Below, piece after piece: positions 1-8,065 of a stretch of 38,773 bases of DNA (positions within the stretch are counted from its first letter, which is position 1; each line of letters starts with the position of its first letter). The notes beneath the pieces are model-generated. The model made no database searches and was not told the DNA's origin. It was given only the letters and a program-made list of their open reading frames with translations. Location: NCBI GenBank assembly GCA_022340885.1, contig JAJDND010000003.1, forward strand, positions 1 to 38,773, written 5' to 3'. Position numbers and translations under genes: made by a program. This DNA comes from Desulfobacterales bacterium. GTDB lineage: Bacteria > Desulfobacterota > Desulfobacteria > Desulfobacterales > UBA11574.

Positions 1-112
1 CAGGCTTAAACTTATTGTAATCATAAGTCGATACGACAATAATGATGATTAAAAAACCGATCAGAACAATGCCGGCCAGGATACCAACACCAATCATTAT
101 TTTGCGGCGCAT
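1..112 (-). CDS. AsmA-like membrane protein, N-terminal fragment
   Basis: The first 37 codons of a minus-strand gene that runs off the left edge. The peptide starts MRRKIMIGVGILAGI, continues as one long hydrophobic segment (about residues 5-29), and ends with the motif YDYNKFKP. A single N-terminal membrane anchor followed at once by a D-x-NKFKP-type motif is typical of AsmA-family proteins, which span the cell envelope and are linked to outer-membrane lipid homeostasis. A GGAG-type ribosome site lies 8-12 nt upstream of the ATG. The family call rests on this short stretch only; any other single-anchor envelope protein remains possible. Confidence 0.55.
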   Translation of the reverse strand, partial: MRRKIMIGVGILAGIVLIGFLIIIIVVSTYDYNKFKP

Positions 113-274
113 GAATTTGTCTCCATGAAAAAGCGATGGCCTTCAACGAATCCACCGTTGCTGCTTTCCAATACAAATCATATGAACGAATTGGATGGAA
201 CGCAATTTAAAAAAAACGCTACCCAACTTGACTTAATATTCATAAAATGAGAAAAATCCCTTAAACACTGCTTG

Positions 275-320
275 CCCGGTGAAATTCACGAAAGTGAAGG
301 GCAATGCCCATTTCACCGGG
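275..320. repeat. Perfect three-way-junction palindrome
   Basis: An outer 11-bp stem, CCCGGTGAAAT (275-285) with ATTTCACCGGG (310-320), encloses two smaller hairpins: TCAC-GAAA-GTGA (286-297, a GNRA-type loop) and GGGC-AAT-GCCC (299-309). All paired bases match. It sits immediately before a 7-bp tandem array and 46 nt before the start codon of the DUF541 gene. It may be a REP-like element or an RNA structure in the leader; the sequence alone does not decide. Confidence 0.75.
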
Positions 321-348
321 GAACTCTGAACACCGAACACTGAACTCT
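321..348 (+). repeat. 7-bp tandem array (GAACNCY), 4 units
   Basis: Four units, GAACTCT, GAACACC, GAACACT and GAACTCT, follow directly on the three-way-junction palindrome. Related arrays occur at 3776, 11195, 11285 and 26765, so this is a dispersed heptad minisatellite of this genome. It lies upstream of the chosen start of the next gene. Confidence 0.8.
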
Positions 349-366
349 AAGGGTATCGAGGCCATT

Positions 367-1101
367 ATGAAAAGAGCATTGAGTGCTATTTTAACTGCGT
401 GTGTCATGTTTGCCGTTCATCCCGTACCTGCCCGTTCTCAGGAAGTATCGAATCGAAATCTGATATTTACCAACGGTACGGCCGAAGTTACCGGGCAGAA
501 TGACAGCGCCAAGATTTTTATCGCCGTTGTAACAGAGGATCGAAAACTGGAACGGGCCAGTGCGGAAAATGCGGTTAAAACCAAAGCAGTGCTGACGGCC
601 GTCAAAGGGTTGACCATCAAAAATCTTAAACTTCGAACATCCAATTATCGGGTGACGCCCCAAAAAGATTATAAATCCCGGCCACCGAAGATCAAAGGCT
701 ATGAGGTCGAAAATGCGGTGTTGGTCACCATGGAAGGGTTTGAACCCGGGATGTTATCCAAATATGTTTCAAGGGTTATCGAAGTTTCCCTTGAAAGCGG
801 CGCCAACACGATTCAACAGATTCAGTTTTATCTTAAGAACAAATCAATGTTGGAAAAACAAGCATTGCAGCAGGCCACCCACGAAGCCATTGAACGGGCG
901 AAAATATTGGCCGAAGCCGCCGGTGTAAAACTAAAATGCATCGCTTCTCTTCGGAGCCAGCCGGCTTATATGCCCCCCCAACCCCGGATGTTGGGAGCGG
1001 CTGAAATGAAGTCGGACGCGCTGGCTGCGGCCCCGCCCATGGAGATGGGCGAGAGCCGTATCCGTGTCCAGGTCAGTATTGCCTATGAAATAGCACCCTA
1101 A
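367..1101 (+). CDS. SIMPLE-domain (DUF541) secreted protein
   Basis: A 244-residue protein with an N-terminal signal peptide (MKRALSAILTACVMF, cleavage probably after ARS near residue 24). The body matches the SIMPLE/DUF541 fold: an opening F-x-NGTAEVTG strand, a central repeat of AxxxNAVKTKAVLTAVKGL type, and a C-terminal I-R-V-x-V-S-I-x-Y strand. Members such as E. coli YggE are periplasmic or outer-membrane proteins of poorly defined function linked to oxidative stress. The ATG at 367 is preferred over an upstream in-frame ATG at 304 because GAGG sits 5 nt before it, a signal peptide begins there, and the extra upstream codons fall in the palindrome and 7-bp array. It is convergent with the next gene with only 5 nt between stops. 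A Pro/Met/Ala-rich segment (about residues 195-225) is probably a flexible insertion. Confidence 0.85.
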   Translation: MKRALSAILTACVMFAVHPVPARSQEVSNRNLIFTNGTAEVTGQNDSAKIFIAVVTEDRKLERASAENAVKTKAVLTAVKGLTIKNLKLRTSNYRVTPQKDYKSRPPKIKGYEVENAVLVTMEGFEPGMLSKYVSRVIEVSLESGANTIQQIQFYLKNKSMLEKQALQQATHEAIERAKILAEAAGVKLKCIASLRSQPAYMPPQPRMLGAAEMKSDALAAAPPMEMGESRIRVQVSIAYEIAP

Positions 1102-1106
1102 AATGA

Positions 1107-2213
1107 TTATATTTTTGTCAATTCGTAGCTTCGGCTTCCGAGACCGAGTTTTTCGGCATAGTCGAGTTGGATCTGCCAGTCTACGTTCGGGTAAACCCCT
1201 CTGAACTTATCTTCGCCTTTTTCGAGATTGACATCAAGGCAGGATTCCGGAAGGGCTTTTTCCTGGTTCACAAGATCCACGCTCGCTTGGTCGGCGGCCA
1301 CCGGATCTTTGGATGCGACAATGCCGATATCCCTCACAATAGGCGCATCATTGTGTCCGTAACAGTCGCATGCCGGGGATACCTGGGTGATAAAATTCAC
1401 GGACAAGAGCTTGTCTGTTTTATTTTTCAGCACCCCCATAGTGTATTCCACCATGTTTTCCAAAAAGGTCGGTATGGCCTGATTCCATTGAATCTCAATG
1501 GCGCTGTTGGGGCAAATCAGGATACATTCCCCGCACCCGATGCACTTTTTGGCGTTCAGCACCGCCTTTTCAAATTCCACTGAAAGGGCATTTTGGGAGC
1601 AGTGAGGCACGCAGTCCCCGCACCCGACGCATTTTTCTTCGATCACTTTCGGCGAAACAGTGGAGTGTTGGGCGAGTTTACCCTTCCTGGAAGCGCAGCC
1701 CATTCCCAGATTTTTAATGGCGCCGCCGAAGCCAGAAAGTTCATGCCCTTTGAAATGGGCCACCGATATCAATGCGTCGGCTTCTACGATGTCCGATCCG
1801 ATATACACCTTTTTAAAATTCTTTTGGTTGACGGTAACGGCTGATTCGCTCTTACCTCTGAGTCCGTCGGCGATGATAAGGGGCGCATCGACCACTGCAT
1901 ATGCAAAACCATTTTGGATGGCCGTGCTGAGATGATGGGGGGAATCGCTTCGGGTTCCGGCATATACGGTATTGGCATCCGTCAAAAAGGGATAACCGCC
2001 CACGGCTTTGATGGACTGGACGATCTTACGGACAAATACGGGCCGGATAAACGCGGTATTTCCTTTTTCTCCAAAATGGAGCTTTACCGCCACAAGGTCC
2101 CTTTTCTTAACGATATCGGAAAGGCCTGCCGTATCGGTCAGCCGTGCCAGTTTATTCACAAGGTTCTCTTTTGCCGAAGCCCTTAAATCGATAAAATAGA
2201 CGCTGCTTTTCAT
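1107..2213 (-). CDS. DUF362 protein with two 4Fe-4S clusters
   Basis: A 368-residue soluble protein. The N-terminal two thirds carry the DUF362 signature (VKLHFGEKGN, GYPFLTDANT, FKGHELSGFGGAIKNLGMG). A two-cluster bacterial ferredoxin insert follows, with CVGCGDCVPHC and CIGCGECILIC, each with a downstream Cys-Pro or Cys-Ser partner. DUF362/ferredoxin proteins are common in sulfate reducers and methanogens; they are assumed to act in electron transfer but no reaction is established. The ATG at 2213 has an AGGAGGAG sequence just upstream, and 27 extra upstream codons in frame would overlap the end of the next gene, so the shorter form is preferred. No signal peptide is present. The cluster cysteines appear complete. 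Confidence 0.85.
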   Translation of the reverse strand: MKSSVYFIDLRASAKENLVNKLARLTDTAGLSDIVKKRDLVAVKLHFGEKGNTAFIRPVFVRKIVQSIKAVGGYPFLTDANTVYAGTRSDSPHHLSTAIQNGFAYAVVDAPLIIADGLRGKSESAVTVNQKNFKKVYIGSDIVEADALISVAHFKGHELSGFGGAIKNLGMGCASRKGKLAQHSTVSPKVIEEKCVGCGDCVPHCSQNALSVEFEKAVLNAKKCIGCGECILICPNSAIEIQWNQAIPTFLENMVEYTMGVLKNKTDKLLSVNFITQVSPACDCYGHNDAPIVRDIGIVASKDPVAADQASVDLVNQEKALPESCLDVNLEKGEDKFRGVYPNVDWQIQLDYAEKLGLGSRSYELTKI

Positions 2214-2277
2214 AACTCCTCCTAATTTCTTACCTGAACGAAAAATCACGGTTTTGGTTCCGACACTGTCAAAACCA

Positions 2278-3738
2278 TCAGTAAATTTTTTCAAAGAGCC
2301 TTTCAGCCATGTTCGGATCGAGTTCCTTTAATATTTTATATTCTTCCAGCGCAGCCCTTTTGTCGCCGTTATTGAGATAAAAAATGCCCATATTGTAATG
2401 CGCAAGGGCGAAATCCGGGTCAACCCGAATGGCCCGTTTGAAGGCGTCAACCTGTTGTTCGTTTTGACCCAGGCCGCCGTAGGCAACCCCTAAATGATAT
2501 AACACCTGGGCTGAATCCGGATTGACTCTCAATGCTTTCTGATATGATTCAACAGCTTCGTTGTAACGCCCCTGCCGGGAATAAACCATGCCGAGTTGAA
2601 AAAGCGCGGGCATGTGATTCGGCTGGATTCGCAGAACCTGTTTGAATGCCCTCTCAGAGCTTTCAAGGTCTTTGAGCTTTTCGTATACCACACCCAGATC
2701 GTAATATGAAGGCGTATTATCCGGATCAATACTCACGGCCCGGTTGTAGGCTTCAACGGCATCCTGGTAACGGCCTATTTTGCGGTAATAACGCGCAATG
2801 TTAAAATACGCCACGGCATTTTCCGGATCGATTCGGATGACCTGCTTAAAGGCCGCGATGGCTTCTTCCGGCCGGTCCAGTCCATCGTAACAGCTGCCCA
2901 GCCCGTACCATGCCAGCGTGTCATCGGGGCTTGTGTTCGTCGCTTCCTTAAAGTAATTCAACGCATCTTTAAATCGTCCCCGGATGGAAAACTTAAATCC
3001 TTCTTTGCAGAGCTTCTCCACCAGTTTGGGTGTTTTCATCTTGATATCGTAAGTCCACTCTGGCAATGTTTTGATGGCCGCGTTTGATTTCAAATGCAGT
3101 ATACCTGAGCTGGAAACCGCAAAATTAAGGTTTTGCCCTTTAACCGCCTGAAATGAGACGACCCCGACCACTTTCCCTTTCATATTGATTACCGGACTTC
3201 CGCTGGACCCCGGAGAAATGGGCGCCGAAAGCTGAAATACTTTTCCGATAACCGGCATTTCCCGAAAGGCGGAAACAATGCCTTCGCTGACCGTCTGTTC
3301 AAGTCCCATGGGGCTTCCCACCACCAGTACGCGATCCGCCACGGAAGGTTCTGTTTCAGTGACGCCAATCCAGTGAATGGATGATTCCGGAATTTTAGCC
3401 CGGACTTTGATGAGATCGGCGTGTTTATTTTCAGCCACCACCCACTCGATGGGATACAGTTTCTTGTCATATGTTTTAATTTGCGCCGTATAGGCGCCGT
3501 CGAGGACGTGATAATTCGTAATGAGACTTCCATGGCTGTCGACGAAAAAGCCGCTTCCCAGATTGGTCACGTTCTTGTCGGCATCATAGGCGACGACGGT
3601 GACAACCGCCGGCTGAATTTTTTTTACAAGTGACACGATATTATTGGTCGACGATCCGGTGTTGTTTTGCAAATGAATACATCCGGTGAGGAAAAGCAGC
3701 GCAGCACATGCATATGTTGCGGTGGTTTTATATGTCAT
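2278..3738 (-). CDS. Trypsin-like lipoprotein protease with seven TPRs
   Basis: A 486-residue lipoprotein. The signal peptide ends in LTGC with the lipid-bearing Cys at residue 20. Residues about 40-205 form a trypsin-2/HtrA-type protease domain with a full triad: His77 (SLITNYHVLDG), Asp108 (NKHADLI) and Ser179 (SPGSSGSP). No PDZ domain follows. Instead there are seven consecutive TPR motifs of 34 residues (about 245-480), recognisable by repeated A-x-Y-x-L/M-G, A-x-x-x-F-x-x-A and D-P-x units. The combination suggests an envelope protease or scaffold that binds partners through the TPR superhelix. It starts downstream of a candidate promoter at 3898-3927. The outer- or inner-membrane location is inferred from the lipobox only. 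Confidence 0.9.
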   Translation of the reverse strand: MTYKTTATYACAALLFLTGCIHLQNNTGSSTNNIVSLVKKIQPAVVTVVAYDADKNVTNLGSGFFVDSHGSLITNYHVLDGAYTAQIKTYDKKLYPIEWVVAENKHADLIKVRAKIPESSIHWIGVTETEPSVADRVLVVGSPMGLEQTVSEGIVSAFREMPVIGKVFQLSAPISPGSSGSPVINMKGKVVGVVSFQAVKGQNLNFAVSSSGILHLKSNAAIKTLPEWTYDIKMKTPKLVEKLCKEGFKFSIRGRFKDALNYFKEATNTSPDDTLAWYGLGSCYDGLDRPEEAIAAFKQVIRIDPENAVAYFNIARYYRKIGRYQDAVEAYNRAVSIDPDNTPSYYDLGVVYEKLKDLESSERAFKQVLRIQPNHMPALFQLGMVYSRQGRYNEAVESYQKALRVNPDSAQVLYHLGVAYGGLGQNEQQVDAFKRAIRVDPDFALAHYNMGIFYLNNGDKRAALEEYKILKELDPNMAERLFEKIY

Positions 3739-3775
3739 TGCCGTGTCCTTATGAATTGAATCTGTATGGTTTTTA

Positions 3776-3810
3776 CAACTTTGAACGTTGAACGGGGAAC
3801 CCTGAACCCA
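3776..3810 (+). repeat. 7-bp tandem array (GAACNNN), 5 units
   Basis: Units CAACTTT, GAACGTT, GAACGGG, GAACCCT and GAACCCA, in the same orientation as the array at 321-348. It lies in the 5' leader region of the protease gene, between the candidate promoter and the start codon. Confidence 0.75.
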
Positions 3811-3897
3811 TTCGTTTTAATAATCACTCCGGCCTGCCATAAGGTATCGGCGTTGATAGAAATTAAGGATGCGACATTTAAGCACATAATACTTATT

Positions 3898-3927
3898 AAA
3901 ATAAGTCCGAATGGCCGACCCTGTCAA
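3898..3927 (-). promoter_or_regulatory. Candidate sigma-70 promoter with overlapping palindrome
   Basis: On the minus strand a perfect TTGACA (3922-3927) is followed after 18 nt by TATTTT (3898-3903). The -10 lies inside the 16-bp palindrome ACTTATT-AA-AATAAGT (3891-3906), which could be a repressor site. It would drive the TPR protease gene about 160 nt away. Confidence 0.4.
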
Positions 3928-4223
3928 CAGAACGAAGCATTTATCGATTTTGCTTGATATTCAATCCGAAGATCCGTATGAATTGTTGAGGCAGCGTTAT
4001 TCATTTAGAAGCCGATTTTATTTTAAATATGCCCATCCCAGTATTAATGGTGCCGCCCGAACACCGCGATAAGGTAAAGCCTGTTTTTACCACACTACTT
4101 GGCGAATAAAAACACATCTTCCTGGAGCTGGTCTCCGTTGTTGACTTACCGGCTGCCTTCTGGTATCGCTCCATACATAAAGCAAAATTAACATGTGGCA
4201 TCCGAATGAGGAAACTAAACATT

Positions 4224-4640
4224 ATGGAAAGAACATTAGCGATTATCAAGCCCGACGGTGTTGCCCGGGGCATTATCGGTGAGGTGATTCAACGGCTGGA
4301 AAGCAACAAACTCAAAATAACGGCCATGAAAATGGTGAAAATGAACCAGGAGCAGGCCAAAGGGTTTTATGCCGTGCACGAAGAACGGCCGTTTTTTGAT
4401 AGTCTGACGTATTTTATGTCCTCCGGACCCATTGTCGTCATGGTTCTCGAAGGTGAAAACGCCATTGCCAAATACCGGGAGATCATGGGCGCAACAGATT
4501 ACAGACAGGCGGACGAGGGAACTATCAGAAAAGATTTTGCAACCGACATCGAGAAAAATGTGGTCCATGGTTCGGATTCCCCTGAGACGGCAGTTATTGA
4601 AATCGCTTACTTTTTTAACAGGTTTGAACTGATCCACTAA
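4224..4640 (+). CDS. ndk: Nucleoside diphosphate kinase
   Basis: A 138-residue cytosolic enzyme that moves the gamma-phosphate of ATP onto nucleoside diphosphates through a phospho-histidine. The opening [13 protein letters not shown], the loop with ERPFF, the segment [17 protein letters not shown] and the active-site His115 in [10 protein letters not shown] are all present, and the length equals that of bacterial Ndk. The ATG at 4224 is chosen because the family starts at MERTLAI and a GAGGAAAC ribosome site lies upstream; six further in-frame codons upstream are not conserved. Its stop overlaps the next start as TAATG, so the three genes ndk, RNA methyltransferase and FAH hydrolase are probably co-translated. 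Confidence 0.97.
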   Translation: MERTLAIIKPDGVARGIIGEVIQRLESNKLKITAMKMVKMNQEQAKGFYAVHEERPFFDSLTYFMSSGPIVVMVLEGENAIAKYREIMGATDYRQADEGTIRKDFATDIEKNVVHGSDSPETAVIEIAYFFNRFELIH

Positions 4641-5404
4641 TGTCCGGCCGTGTCAATTTAGACAACATCAGCATCGTATTGAATAAGCCCCGATATCCCG
4701 AAAATATCGGGTCCGCCGCACGGGCCATGCGGAATATGGGCATTACGAATTTAATCATCGTCGACCCTCAAAATTTCGACCTCCATAAAGCGCTGAAACT
4801 GGCCACTCATTTTGCTTCGGATATTATTGAAAAGAGCAAATTCTACCCGGATCTGAAAGAAGCACTCGCAACCTTTAATTATGTTGTGGGGACGACTGCG
4901 CGACTCGGAGGGGAGCGGCAGGTGGTGTATACGCCGTTAAAACTGGCCGAAAAGTTGATTCCCATTTCTGTAGAGAATCGCATCGCCTTACTCTTCGGCC
5001 CCGAGGACAGGGGACTTTCCAATGAAGCGGTCCGTTATTGTCATGCGCTTGTCAACATCCCGACAACAGCGTTTTCTTCTTTGAATCTGGCCCAGGCGGT
5101 GATGATTCTGTGCTATGAGATTTTTACTGCCGGAGGCAAAGAGAAGAAGGAATTCACACCGCGTCTGGCCAACCGGCACGAACTCGACGGGATGTATGAT
5201 CAACTGAAGGACATCCTGGTCCGAATCAGCTATATCAATTCTGAAAATCCGGATTACTGGCTGAATCATTTTCGCCGTTTTTTCACGAGATTGCAGCTGC
5301 GGGCAAAAGAAGTGAATATTATCCGGGGCCTTTGCCGCCAGGTGGATTGGTATGGGAAAAAATGTTATGATGACGGTAAAAATGAAAGGACAAAAAGCAG
5401 ATGA
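4640..5404 (+). CDS. TrmH-family RNA 2'-O-methyltransferase (TrmJ-like)
   Basis: A 254-residue SPOUT-class methyltransferase. Motif 1 (LNKPRYPENIGSAARAMRNMG), the SAM-knot motif LLFGPEDRGLSNE and the final IPTTAFSSLNLAQAVMILCYEIF are clear. The C-terminal extension after about residue 175 resembles TrmJ, which methylates position 32 of tRNAs as a dimer; a paralogue with another RNA target cannot be excluded. It starts one base inside the ndk stop codon and overlaps the next gene by 4 nt, so it sits in the middle of a coupled three-gene operon. Confidence 0.88.
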   Translation: MSGRVNLDNISIVLNKPRYPENIGSAARAMRNMGITNLIIVDPQNFDLHKALKLATHFASDIIEKSKFYPDLKEALATFNYVVGTTARLGGERQVVYTPLKLAEKLIPISVENRIALLFGPEDRGLSNEAVRYCHALVNIPTTAFSSLNLAQAVMILCYEIFTAGGKEKKEFTPRLANRHELDGMYDQLKDILVRISYINSENPDYWLNHFRRFFTRLQLRAKEVNIIRGLCRQVDWYGKKCYDDGKNERTKSR

Positions 5405-6234
5405 AACTCGTTCGATTTGGCGAAAAAGGAAAAGAAAAACCCGGCCTGTACAAGGACGGCAACGTTGTGGATCTCAGAAAGCTATTTCCTGAAATTCCGG
5501 ATATCGGTGAAAGATTCTTCAGGGAAAACTGGCTCGAAAAAATAGCCGGCGTCGAGGAACCGGGACAAAAAATCAAAGACCGCATCGGCTGCCCCATCCA
5601 TCAGCCGTCCAAAATCATTTGTCTTGGAAAAAATTATGCCGAACATGCCAAGGAAGGGGGGTTTGAAAATCCGGACAGGCCGCTGATATTCTGCAAAACG
5701 GTCAATACGCTGAACGGCCCCTTCGATTCCATTATACTGCCCAAAAGCAGCGGCAAAATCGACTGGGAAGTGGAATTGGCGATCATCATCGGAAAGGAAG
5801 GAAAAAGAATATCCAAGGCGCAGGCCAGGGATTACATCGCAGGGTTTACCGTCATGAACGATGTTTCCGGGCGGGAAGCGCAGTTTTCCGATTCCCAGTG
5901 GTTCAGGGGAAAGTCTTTTGACGGTTTTGCCCCTGCCGGACCGCTCATGGTGACGCCCGACGAAATCGGCGATGTGAATAATTTAAGAATTACCGCCACG
6001 GTTGACGGAAAGATCATGCAGGATGGGAATACGCGGGATATGATTTTTGATGTCTATACCATTATAGAGGATATCAGCGAAGATATCACCCTGATCCCCG
6101 GCGACATCATCTCCACCGGCACGCCGGCAGGCGTGGGGATATTCAGGGATCCGCCGGTGGTCCTGAAGCCGGGCAACGTGGTGGAATGCTATGTCGAAAA
6201 CATCGGCACCATCGTTAATAAGGTGATAGACTAA
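5401..6234 (+). CDS. Fumarylacetoacetate hydrolase-family protein
   Basis: A 277-residue FAH-family enzyme with the usual short N-terminal domain (to about 65) and a metal-binding catalytic domain. The metal ligands are visible as Glu123 and Glu125 in DWEVELA and Asp154 in NDVSGRE. Other family motifs are CLGKNYAEHAKE, FCKTVNTL, SFDGFAPAGPLM and GDIISTGTPAGVG. Members hydrolyse or decarboxylate 2-oxo/acylpyruvate-type compounds, for example acylpyruvases, oxaloacetate decarboxylases and 2-hydroxyhepta-2,4-dienedioate isomerases; the substrate here is not evident. It overlaps the RNA methyltransferase stop by 4 nt (ATGA) and is convergent with leuD, the two coding ends overlapping by 4 bases. 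Oxaloacetate or acylpyruvate clean-up would fit a housekeeping operon. Confidence 0.88.
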   Translation: MKLVRFGEKGKEKPGLYKDGNVVDLRKLFPEIPDIGERFFRENWLEKIAGVEEPGQKIKDRIGCPIHQPSKIICLGKNYAEHAKEGGFENPDRPLIFCKTVNTLNGPFDSIILPKSSGKIDWEVELAIIIGKEGKRISKAQARDYIAGFTVMNDVSGREAQFSDSQWFRGKSFDGFAPAGPLMVTPDEIGDVNNLRITATVDGKIMQDGNTRDMIFDVYTIIEDISEDITLIPGDIISTGTPAGVGIFRDPPVVLKPGNVVECYVENIGTIVNKVID

Positions 6235-6755
6235 TACTTTCTGTCCGCATATTCCACCCATCCGCCGCTTGCGACCAGGCTGCGATCAAATTCGGAGATG
6301 CTAAACGGCACTTCCTGGCTGAGGCCTTGGGCGGTTAGGATAAACGTATTCTTGTCGAGATCCGTTTCAAGATACGTATTTTGGCCGGCAAATTTTCTGA
6401 AAATACTGTCGATGATCGAGTCCGGCAGCTCCACGGCCATCATACCGCAGTTGAACATATTCTGCCTGAAAATCCGGGCAAAGTTTTCGCCAATGACCAG
6501 ATGTATGCCGTTGACCTCCAGGGCCCACGGTGCATGCTCTCTGGAAGATCCGCATCCGAAATTCGCCCGGGTGAGAATGACCTGTTTTCCGTCAATATCT
6601 CGCTGTGGGTCGAATCCAACCAGCTTGAGATCTTCCAAAAGATACGGTTTTAATGCCTGCTTGGAGATCTCGGTGAGGTATTTTGCCGGAATGATTTCAT
6701 CGGTATTGATATCGGACCGGTCGAGAAATAGGATGTTTCCGCTGAAATTTTTCAT
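6231..6755 (-). CDS. leuD: 3-isopropylmalate dehydratase-type small subunit
   Basis: A 174-residue swivel subunit of the aconitase superfamily. It shows the opening LDRSDINTDEIIPAKYLT, the substrate-loop motif NFGCGSSREHAPWAL and the strand VIGENFARIFRQNMFNCG. With the large subunit it isomerises 2-isopropylmalate to 3-isopropylmalate in leucine synthesis. Small subunits of the archaeal/HacB type share these motifs, so homoaconitase or dimethylmalate dehydratase activity is also possible; no other leu gene is in the window to decide. The start overlaps the leuC-type stop by 4 nt (ATGA), with AAAGGA 6 nt upstream. Confidence 0.82.
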   Translation of the reverse strand: MKNFSGNILFLDRSDINTDEIIPAKYLTEISKQALKPYLLEDLKLVGFDPQRDIDGKQVILTRANFGCGSSREHAPWALEVNGIHLVIGENFARIFRQNMFNCGMMAVELPDSIIDSIFRKFAGQNTYLETDLDKNTFILTAQGLSQEVPFSISEFDRSLVASGGWVEYADRKY

Positions 6756-8044
6756 GATGATCCTTTGTAGAGTTCGGAATTGACAATGGTGCCGGCAATG
6801 GCCGATGCGGCGGCTGTGGCAGGGCTGACCAGGTGAACCATCCCGCCCTTTCCCATGCGGCCGTTAAAGTTTCGATTTGTCGTGGCGGCACAGACTTCCC
6901 CTTCGGCCAGCACCCCGTTGCTCATACCCAGGCAGGCCCCGCAGGTTGGATTCGTTACACAGAACCCCGCATCCAGAAATATTTTCAAAAGCCCTTCCTC
7001 CATGGCTAGACGGAACGCCTCGGGGGTGGCCGGGGATACGATGCCCCTTATTGAATCGCTGATCTTTTTTCCGCTGAGCACTTGGGCCGCTACCCTTAGG
7101 TCTTCGATTCTGCCATTGGTGCAGGAACCGATATAGACCTGGTCGATTCTGGTGGATGCCATTTCTCTTACGGGCATGACCTGGTCGGGTTTAAATCCGA
7201 AGGTCACCATCGGTTCGAGACGGCTCACATCGAATTCGAGGACACGGTCGTACCGGGCGCCGGGGTCCGAATGAAACGTCTTGAAATGATCCAGCGCCGA
7301 TGCTTTATCCGCATAGTCATCTTTGGTGAATTTCCAAAGGTATTCGACGGTGGTCATGTCGGGATAGCAAATTCCCGATGTTCCTCCGGCCTCGACCGCC
7401 ATATTGCAAAGGGTCATTCTCGATTCCATGCTCATGGCATCGACCACCGGCCCGGTAAATTCCAACACTTTATTGGTGGCCCCGTTGACCCCCAGTTGAT
7501 GGATGATGAAAAGGATCACATCTTTGGCGAAAACACCTTCCGGCATCCTGCCGGTGATGTCGATTCTGATGGTCGATGGATAATGAAAGGCGCAGACACC
7601 CTTTAGGATTCCCACTTCGAGGTCGGTCGTTCCGACGCCCGCGGCAAAAGCGCCGAAAGCGCCATGGGTGCAGGTATGAGAATCCCCCATAATGACCGTG
7701 AATCCGGGCCTGACGAAACCCATCTCCGGAAAGAGCGCATGACAGATGCCGTTTCTGCCGATATCGAAAAAATCCGGAATATTGTGTCTCCGAGCCCAGT
7801 CCCTTAAAATTTTGCCCTGCATGGCGGTTTTAGAATCTTTTGCCGGTGTCACGTGGTCGATGACGACTTTGATCTTGCCGGGATCGAACACCCTGTCCTT
7901 GCCCCGATCGACAAGGTCATTGATGGCGATCGGCGTTGTGATTTCATGGCAGAACACGGCATCCAGCCGGATGACATGAACGTCTTCTGAAGGGTTGTCC
8001 ACCCTGTGCGCGTCAAATATCTTTTCTGCAATGGTTTTTCCCAT
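6752..8044 (-). CDS. leuC: 3-isopropylmalate dehydratase-type large subunit
   Basis: About 430 residues, matching the shorter archaeal/deltaproteobacterial LeuC class rather than the 470-residue E. coli form. It binds a 4Fe-4S cluster: the YIGSCTNGR loop and the paired cysteines in NPTCGACLGMSNG are present. Other aconitase-superfamily motifs are VIDHVTPAKD, MGDSHTCTHGAFGAFAAGVGTTD and NRNFNGRMGKGG. It lies 21 nt downstream of lepA and overlaps leuD by 4 nt. The start at 8044 (MGKTIAEKIFDAH) follows GGGGTG; an alternative ATG lies at 8056. Function as true LeuC rather than a homoaconitase or related hydro-lyase is inferred from the pairing only. Confidence 0.83.
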   Translation of the reverse strand: MGKTIAEKIFDAHRVDNPSEDVHVIRLDAVFCHEITTPIAINDLVDRGKDRVFDPGKIKVVIDHVTPAKDSKTAMQGKILRDWARRHNIPDFFDIGRNGICHALFPEMGFVRPGFTVIMGDSHTCTHGAFGAFAAGVGTTDLEVGILKGVCAFHYPSTIRIDITGRMPEGVFAKDVILFIIHQLGVNGATNKVLEFTGPVVDAMSMESRMTLCNMAVEAGGTSGICYPDMTTVEYLWKFTKDDYADKASALDHFKTFHSDPGARYDRVLEFDVSRLEPMVTFGFKPDQVMPVREMASTRIDQVYIGSCTNGRIEDLRVAAQVLSGKKISDSIRGIVSPATPEAFRLAMEEGLLKIFLDAGFCVTNPTCGACLGMSNGVLAEGEVCAATTNRNFNGRMGKGGMVHLVSPATAAASAIAGTIVNSELYKGSS

Positions 8045-8065
8045 AAAACACCCCATCAATCCCTA

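Larger units (their letters stand above)
3739..4223. other. Intergenic region between divergent genes
   Basis: 485 bases between the protease gene (minus) and ndk (plus). It holds a 7-bp array (3776-3810), a candidate minus-strand promoter with an overlapping palindrome (3891-3927), and the ndk ribosome site. No convincing coding sequence was found in 3930-4200. Confidence 0.6.

Noticed and set aside
275-320. tRNA or riboswitch at the three-way junction
   Set aside because: No tRNA arms of the right size, no CCA or T-loop, and no known riboswitch consensus.
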